Shown here: piece by piece, positions 6,750 through 10,937 of the stretch
How the letters are laid out: the number at the start of each line of letters is the position of its first letter
Numbering within the stretch: position 1 is the first letter of the stretch
Assembly: GCA_023412275.1 (NCBI GenBank)
Contig: JAEYNY010000048.1
Span: 1 to 10,937 of the forward strand
Direction of reading: 5' to 3'
Source of the DNA: Bacillota bacterium
GTDB taxonomy: Bacteria > Bacillota > Clostridia > Acetivibrionales > DSM-1351
Length of the DNA stretch: 10,937 nt
Made by a program: the position numbers and the translations under genes
Notes under the pieces: model-generated
Seen by the model: the letters and a program-made list of their open reading frames with translations, nothing else
Databases searched by the model: none
What the model was told of the DNA's origin: nothing

Positions 6750-7864
6750 AAAATGTAATGGGAATAATTTTATCAGGCGGACGTAACACAAAGCTCAAGG
6801 AGCTTTCAACTATTAGGTCCAGCCCGGCTGTGCCGGTAGGAGGGAAGTACAGAGCTATTGACTTTATACTTTCTAACATGGTGAATTCAGGGATTACAAA
6901 TATAGGTGTAATAGCTCAGTATAATTACAGGTCGCTGATGGACCACCTTGGTTCAGGTAAAGAATGGGATTTGGATAGAAAAACAGATGGGCTTTTTCTT
7001 TTCCCTCCATTTTTGTCCGATGAAGGTACGGGCTGGTACAGAGGTACTGCCGATGCCATGTACAACAATCTGACCTTTCTTAAAAGAAGTAATGAGGAAT
7101 ATGTACTGATTTCTCAAGGCAATTGTATATTTACAACAACCTTTGATGATATGCTCAACGCTCACAAGGAAAAAGATGCTGATATAACTGTAGCTTATCG
7201 TGAAATGAATGATATACCTGTAGAGGAACTGACGAATATGGGAGTTATGCAGCTTGACAGTTCTTCCAGGTTAATTGATTTTCAGGAAAAACCTATGCAT
7301 CCTAATACACTCAATGGTTCCTTGGGTATTTATATGATAAAAAGGGAATTGTTGATTGCACTTCTTGAAGAGAGCGTTGCACATGGATACTATGACTTTG
7401 TACTTGATATTATAATAAAGATGCTCCATAAATTGAAAATATACGGATATAAATACAACAGTTATTGGAGAAGCATGTCTACGGTACAGATGTATTACAA
7501 ATGCAATATGGAACTGCTGGACCCTGTAGTAAATAACGAATTGCTGGGGAAATTAAAAATATATACAAAGGTCAAGGATGAAGCACCTGCCAAGTACAAT
7601 GAAGAAGCAGAGGTTAAGAACTCAATAATTGCGGATGGATGTATTATTGAAGGAACAGTTGAGAACAGTGTACTTTTCAGAGGTGTAACAGTAAAACGAG
7701 GTGCTGTCGTAAAAGATAGCATTATAATGCAGGGAAGTATTGTTGAAGAAAACTCAGCCCTCAACTATGCTATACTCGATAAAAACGTTAGACTTTCAAA
7801 AAACAGATGCCTTAAGGGTGAGAAATCATGGCCTATTATTATTGGAAAAAATGTTATTGTGTAA
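6746..7864 (+). CDS. glgD: GlgD, degenerate (regulatory-type) subunit of ADP-glucose pyrophosphorylase
   Basis: This 372-residue paralogue of GlgC is joined to it by a 4-base overlap. The fold is retained (GGKYRAIDFILSN at 32-44, RGTADAMYNN at 99-108, QEKP at 180-183, and a shortened beta-helix end), but key residues are lost. The nucleotide loop reads GGRNTKLKEL instead of GGxGxRL. The Lys of AKPA is Ser26. The metal-binding SGDH is SQGNC, with Asn126 for Asp. GYWRDVGT has become SYWRSMST (Ser243 for Asp). In Firmicutes, GlgD partners are known to be poorly active alone and to modify GlgC activity or allostery, which this pattern supports. The ribosome site lies inside the end of glgC (AAAGGTGGTG). 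A terminator follows about 27 bases after the stop, ending the unit. Confidence 0.95.
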   Translation: MKNVMGIILSGGRNTKLKELSTIRSSPAVPVGGKYRAIDFILSNMVNSGITNIGVIAQYNYRSLMDHLGSGKEWDLDRKTDGLFLFPPFLSDEGTGWYRGTADAMYNNLTFLKRSNEEYVLISQGNCIFTTTFDDMLNAHKEKDADITVAYREMNDIPVEELTNMGVMQLDSSSRLIDFQEKPMHPNTLNGSLGIYMIKRELLIALLEESVAHGYYDFVLDIIIKMLHKLKIYGYKYNSYWRSMSTVQMYYKCNMELLDPVVNNELLGKLKIYTKVKDEAPAKYNEEAEVKNSIIADGCIIEGTVENSVLFRGVTVKRGAVVKDSIIMQGSIVEENSALNYAILDKNVRLSKNRCLKGEKSWPIIIGKNVIV

Positions 7865-7891
7865 TACTTAGTATGTAACCAGTTACTTACA

Positions 7892-7934
7892 AAACAGAGC
7901 TGTCCTTGTTAGGGCAAGCTCTGTTTCTATTTTA
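7892..7934 (+). terminator. Intrinsic terminator of glgCD
   Basis: AAACAGAGCT (7892-7901) pairs with AGCTCTGTTT (7917-7926). An inner GTCC/GGGC helix contains one G-U, with a single bulged A at 7916 and a 6-base loop. A U-rich tail (CTATTTT) follows, broken by C and A, so it may be somewhat leaky. Confidence 0.85.
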
Positions 7935-7983
7935 AACCCATCTATACTCCAAACCTTTATTACATGGCGATTACATTTAATTT

Positions 7984-8002
7984 ACATAATGTTGTATTAT
8001 GT
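7984..8002. promoter_or_regulatory. Dyad adjoining the -35 of the SLH-gene promoter (operator candidate)
   Basis: ACATAAT and ATTATGT form a perfect 7-bp inverted repeat around GTTGT. It abuts and overlaps by one base the -35 hexamer at 8002. Symmetry and position fit a dimeric regulator site, but AT-rich dyads of this size also arise by chance. No regulator is known. Confidence 0.4.
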
Positions 8003-8031
8003 TGACCCGATAAAAATTCTGGTGCTATAAT
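8002..8031 (+). promoter_or_regulatory. Promoter of the SLH surface-protein gene
   Basis: TTGACC (8002-8007) and a perfect TATAAT (8026-8031) are 18 bases apart. Initiation near 8038 gives a leader of roughly 125 bases. A second possible promoter, TTACAT (7971-7976) with TATTAT (7995-8000), lies just upstream and would lengthen the leader. Strong, possibly doubled promoters fit a highly made surface protein. Confidence 0.75.
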
Positions 8032-8038
8032 GAGTATG

Positions 8039-8164
8039 AAATTGAGGCGTGCACATACTCGTAAGGCCTTGATTTTAGACCATTTCAAGCCGGGGACTTA
8101 ATCTAGTGGCCGATTTATCCCTGTAAAACTATTGGCCAGAAAACATCTAGGGGAGGATTTAGTA
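8039..8164 (+). promoter_or_regulatory. Long 5' leader with candidate structure before the SLH gene
   Basis: The untranslated leader contains a hairpin (GGC-TTGA at 8065-8072 with TCAA-GCC at 8085-8091, one bulged C), a TGGCC/GGCCA pairing (8107-8111 with 8134-8138) and ATCTAG twice (8101-8106, 8145-8150). TCCCT (8118-8122) can pair either with GGGGA (8092-8096) or with AGGGG (8149-8153) in the ribosome site. It matches no riboswitch I know; in particular the c-di-GMP-I core is absent. It could be an mRNA-stabilising leader of the kind seen for S-layer genes, or a translational control element. Confidence 0.4.
8150..8156 (+). promoter_or_regulatory. Strong ribosome binding site of the SLH gene
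   Basis: GGGGAGG is 8 bases before ATG at 8165, a strong and well-spaced site. It directly follows the second ATCTAG and could be masked by TCCCT at 8118-8122. Confidence 0.85.
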
Positions 8165-10937
8165 ATGGGAAATTTTAAAAAGATTTCTGCTGCAGTTGTT
8201 GCCGGTGCAATCATGTTGTCATCAGTAGTACCAACATTTGCAGCCGCATACACTCCGGTAAACGGAGAAAAGGCTGGTGTTCTCAATCAGCTGGAATTAT
8301 ACGCTGGAACTAGCGATACATCATTTGTACCATCACTTGAAACATCACTTACAAGAGGACAGGGTGCAACTTTATTAGCAAAACTCTTCAATATGGATAC
8401 TGCTGCACAAGCATTAACTGATGAAGAAGCAAATGCAATCCTGAAGGATTTTGCAGATGCTGACAAAGTACCTACATATGCAAAGAAAAGATTGGCTTAC
8501 TTAGTAAAGAACAATATTATGTCAGGTTCAAAAGACACAACTACCGGGGATGTATTTGTAAATGCTGACGAGGCTCTTCTCGGAGGACAATTTGCAACTC
8601 TTATTCTCAAACAACTCGGATATTCAGTAGCTAGCTGGACTGAAGCAGTAAATCAACTTTCAAAGGTTGATGGCGCTAAGGAAATCGCTGATTACCTTGC
8701 ATATGCTCAGAAGTCAGTTCTCAGAGATCAGGCAGTTGGAATCATGTTTGGTTCATTAACTTCAGAATACTCTGACGGAAAAGCAACAATAATAGATAAA
8801 ATAGTAGAAGCTAAGCCAAGCCTCAGAGCAATCGCTCAAAATGCTGGACTTATAGCTGCTCCAGCAGTTCTTGCAGTAGACAGTGTAAAGGCGTTGAACC
8901 TGAAACAGATTCAGGTAGTATTCAACAAGACAGTTGACAAGTCAGTTGTAGAAAAAATTGAATATTTCAATGCATTTAACAGCGGATCAACAACTGACCT
9001 GGCAAGCGGCGGTTCAGTAGCACTCCAGGCTGACGGTAAAACAGCAATCGTTACATTAGGTTCAAACTTCAATAACGGAACAGTAGCTAAGGTTGTAGTA
9101 AAGACTATAGCTACCTATACAAATGATTCAGTTGCAGTTGCAGATACAACTGTACCAACAGTTGCAGGGGTAACAGTAACAGGACCACAGACTATCACAG
9201 TTGAATACAGCGAGCCTATAAAGGGAATAAACAACGCTGAGTACACAATTGACAACGGAAACTACATTGTAACAAATGCAGTTGCAAACGGAAGCAACAA
9301 AGTTGATGTTACAGTTGGTGTTAACCTCACAAACGGTGAACATTCACTCAAAATCAACGGTACAAACGTAAGCGACTACGCTGATTACAAAGTAATTTCA
9401 AGAACAATCAATTTTACAGTTGCAGCTGATACTACAGCTCCTGTAGCAACAGTTAAGTCTGTATCACCTACAGAAGTTAAAGTGACTTTCAATAAGCCTG
9501 TAACTAATGTAAATGATGCAAACGTACTTTACAGACATACTTACAATAGTAACCTGTATGAATTAGCAGGTAATGATGCTAAGGTAACAGTTAATTCTTC
9601 AACAGAAATTACAATTGACTGGTCAGCAAAGCCAATTCCTCTTGGTGCTAACAAGCTGTACATTGCTTATAGCAGTGATACAGGAAATAAGATACAAGAC
9701 TTATGGGGAAATAAGCTTGAAGCATTAAGCCTTGATTTAGCAGTAGCAATGGATACAGTTAAGCCTGCAGTAACTGAAGTTAAATTCGTTGACGCTTCAA
9801 CATTGAAGGTTATATTCAGCAAGAAAGTAGAAGAAGCATCTGCTGAAACAGCTTCTAACTTCATAGTTAAAGATTCAACTGGAAAAGTAGTTACACTAAA
9901 TACACCTGAACTTGGCGGTACTGATGTTAATGAAGTAACATTGACAACTTCAACAGCTAATGCTCTTGGCGGTGGTAGCTACACAGTAGAAGTTAAGAAT
10001 GTAAAAGATACAGCACTTGTTCCAAACGTAATGAACACATACAGTGCAACAATGAACATAAATGACACAGTTAGACCAACTCTTGGTACAGCTAAACATT
10101 TAATAGATTTATCAGATGCAAACCATCAAAAAGCAACAGTTTACATCCCATTCAGTGAAGTAATGGATGCAGCATCATTAGTAAAAGCAAACTTCATGAA
10201 GGTTGTAAATAACGGAACAGCAGCAGTTCTTGGTGACAACGATACTCTTACTGTAGCAGCAGATAAGAAGTCAGTTACAATCGTAATTGACAACGGAACT
10301 ACTGCAATAACTGATATCAATGTAGTGGTAGGAGCTATAAGAGATGCAGCAGGCAACGGACTGGCAGCATTTGCGGCTAATGCAGATCCTGAAGCTGATG
10401 CAATTGCAATCGAAAAGGTTGAAGCAATCGCTAAGAAACAAATCAAGGTAACATATGACGGAAGATTGTCAGCAGTTACAGCAGCAGGCTACAGCTTGAT
10501 AGCAAACGGTACTAATACCGGAATAAATCTTTCAGTAGCAGGTCACACTGTTAACAGCGACGGAAAATCAGAAGTTATATTCAACCTCGGTTCTGAATTA
10601 AGTGCTGATGCAAAATCTTCAAACTATGCAGTATCACTTGCAGCTTCATCAGCAGCAGGTACTAAGAGCTTCTTAGGAACTGTACTCAGTGATAATGCTG
10701 GAAAACAGGCAGAAGATAAGATAGCTGCTTCAATAGTATCAGTAACAGTAGTTGGTGGAACTATCGAAGTTAAGTTTGACGAAGCAATCAAGGCAGATAC
10801 TCTTGCAGCAACCTTGAATGGTTTCTCAGTAACAGGCGGAGATGCTAAGTTGACTACAGTAGCTCTGAAGGGCGGAGATGCAACAACAATAGTTCTTACA
10901 GGAACAGGTCTTGTAGCTAACCAGACTTCAGTATCTT
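8165..10937 (+). CDS. Secreted SLH-domain protein with Ig-like modules, S-layer protein candidate (3' end outside window)
   Basis: The frame stays open for 924 codons to the right edge. Residues 1-26 are a signal peptide (basic MGNFKK, hydrophobic AAVVAGAIMLSSVV, cleavage likely after PTFA). Three SLH-like segments follow, at about 36-78 (SLTRGQGATLLAKLF), 95-153 (YAKKRLAYLVKNNIMSGSKD then GGQFATLILKQLGY) and 172-220 (LRDQAVGIMFGSL). All are divergent, the third most. SLH domains bind pyruvylated secondary cell-wall polymers. From about 233 on, Ig-like modules of the SbsA type repeat at roughly 100 residues, opening with lines such as DTTVPTVAGVTV (328), DTTAPVATVKSV (422), DTVKPAVTEVKF (530) and DTVRPTLG (634), each followed by a strand like VKVTFNKPV. 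I found no cysteine in the visible part. Codons lean strongly to GCA, ACA, GTA and AAC, suggesting high expression. Main S-layer protein is inference; a minor SLH surface protein is the alternative. Confidence 0.88.
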   Translation, partial: MGNFKKISAAVVAGAIMLSSVVPTFAAAYTPVNGEKAGVLNQLELYAGTSDTSFVPSLETSLTRGQGATLLAKLFNMDTAAQALTDEEANAILKDFADADKVPTYAKKRLAYLVKNNIMSGSKDTTTGDVFVNADEALLGGQFATLILKQLGYSVASWTEAVNQLSKVDGAKEIADYLAYAQKSVLRDQAVGIMFGSLTSEYSDGKATIIDKIVEAKPSLRAIAQNAGLIAAPAVLAVDSVKALNLKQIQVVFNKTVDKSVVEKIEYFNAFNSGSTTDLASGGSVALQADGKTAIVTLGSNFNNGTVAKVVVKTIATYTNDSVAVADTTVPTVAGVTVTGPQTITVEYSEPIKGINNAEYTIDNGNYIVTNAVANGSNKVDVTVGVNLTNGEHSLKINGTNVSDYADYKVISRTINFTVAADTTAPVATVKSVSPTEVKVTFNKPVTNVNDANVLYRHTYNSNLYELAGNDAKVTVNSSTEITIDWSAKPIPLGANKLYIAYSSDTGNKIQDLWGNKLEALSLDLAVAMDTVKPAVTEVKFVDASTLKVIFSKKVEEASAETASNFIVKDSTGKVVTLNTPELGGTDVNEVTLTTSTANALGGGSYTVEVKNVKDTALVPNVMNTYSATMNINDTVRPTLGTAKHLIDLSDANHQKATVYIPFSEVMDAASLVKANFMKVVNNGTAAVLGDNDTLTVAADKKSVTIVIDNGTTAITDINVVVGAIRDAAGNGLAAFAANADPEADAIAIEKVEAIAKKQIKVTYDGRLSAVTAAGYSLIANGTNTGINLSVAGHTVNSDGKSEVIFNLGSELSADAKSSNYAVSLAASSAAGTKSFLGTVLSDNAGKQAEDKIAASIVSVTVVGGTIEVKFDEAIKADTLAATLNGFSVTGGDAKLTTVALKGGDATTIVLTGTGLVANQTSVS

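Noticed and set aside
8039..8164. Leader as a c-di-GMP-I (GEMM) riboswitch
   Set aside because: The conserved core around CACAGGGCAAACC and the tetraloop-receptor arrangement are absent.
10141..10446. Minus-strand open frame of 101 codons within the SLH gene
   Set aside because: Ala/Ser/Thr-rich translation is what the complement of GCA/ACA/GTA-biased codons gives. The plus-strand frame has signal peptide and domain support.

Overview
The window is AT-rich, with compact genes, strong AGGAG-type ribosome sites and near-consensus sigma-A promoters. The gene set (clostridial-type GlgC/GlgD pair, MurI, an SLH surface protein and a repeat protein with a DUF6385-like end) fits an anaerobic Firmicute. 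My guess is the Clostridium cellulolyticum/papyrosolvens (Ruminiclostridium) group. That placement is inference from gene style, not from a search.

Left part (1-1412): a gene runs off the left edge on the minus strand. Only about 10 codons are visible, but it has a very good promoter. A tRNA-Pro(UGG) follows with its own promoter and a hairpin terminator. Next is a minus-strand AraC-type regulator with a GyrI-like ligand-binding half, transcribed away from fabF.

Middle (1519-5341): a complete fabF (beta-ketoacyl-ACP synthase II) stands alone and shares a bidirectional terminator with a convergent minus-strand gene. That gene encodes a 362-residue protein built from four exact-length 43-residue repeats plus a partial fifth, arranged in an alternating A-B-A-B pattern. 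Divergent from it is a likely two-gene unit: a small four-helix membrane protein of unknown function and murI (glutamate racemase, peptidoglycan D-Glu supply).

Right part (5469-10937): glgC and glgD overlap by 4 bases and encode the catalytic and the degenerate subunits of ADP-glucose pyrophosphorylase, the entry to glycogen synthesis. A terminator closes this unit. A 230-base regulatory region follows, with a dyad, a strong promoter and a leader of about 125 nt with competing pairings. It leads into a large secreted SLH protein with Ig-like modules, an S-layer candidate that is still open at the right edge (924 codons visible).

The genes are mostly core metabolism and cell envelope. I see no mobile element, CRISPR array, phage or defence system. 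The points most worth following are the alternating repeat protein, the leader and dyads in front of the SLH gene, and the unknown membrane protein upstream of murI.
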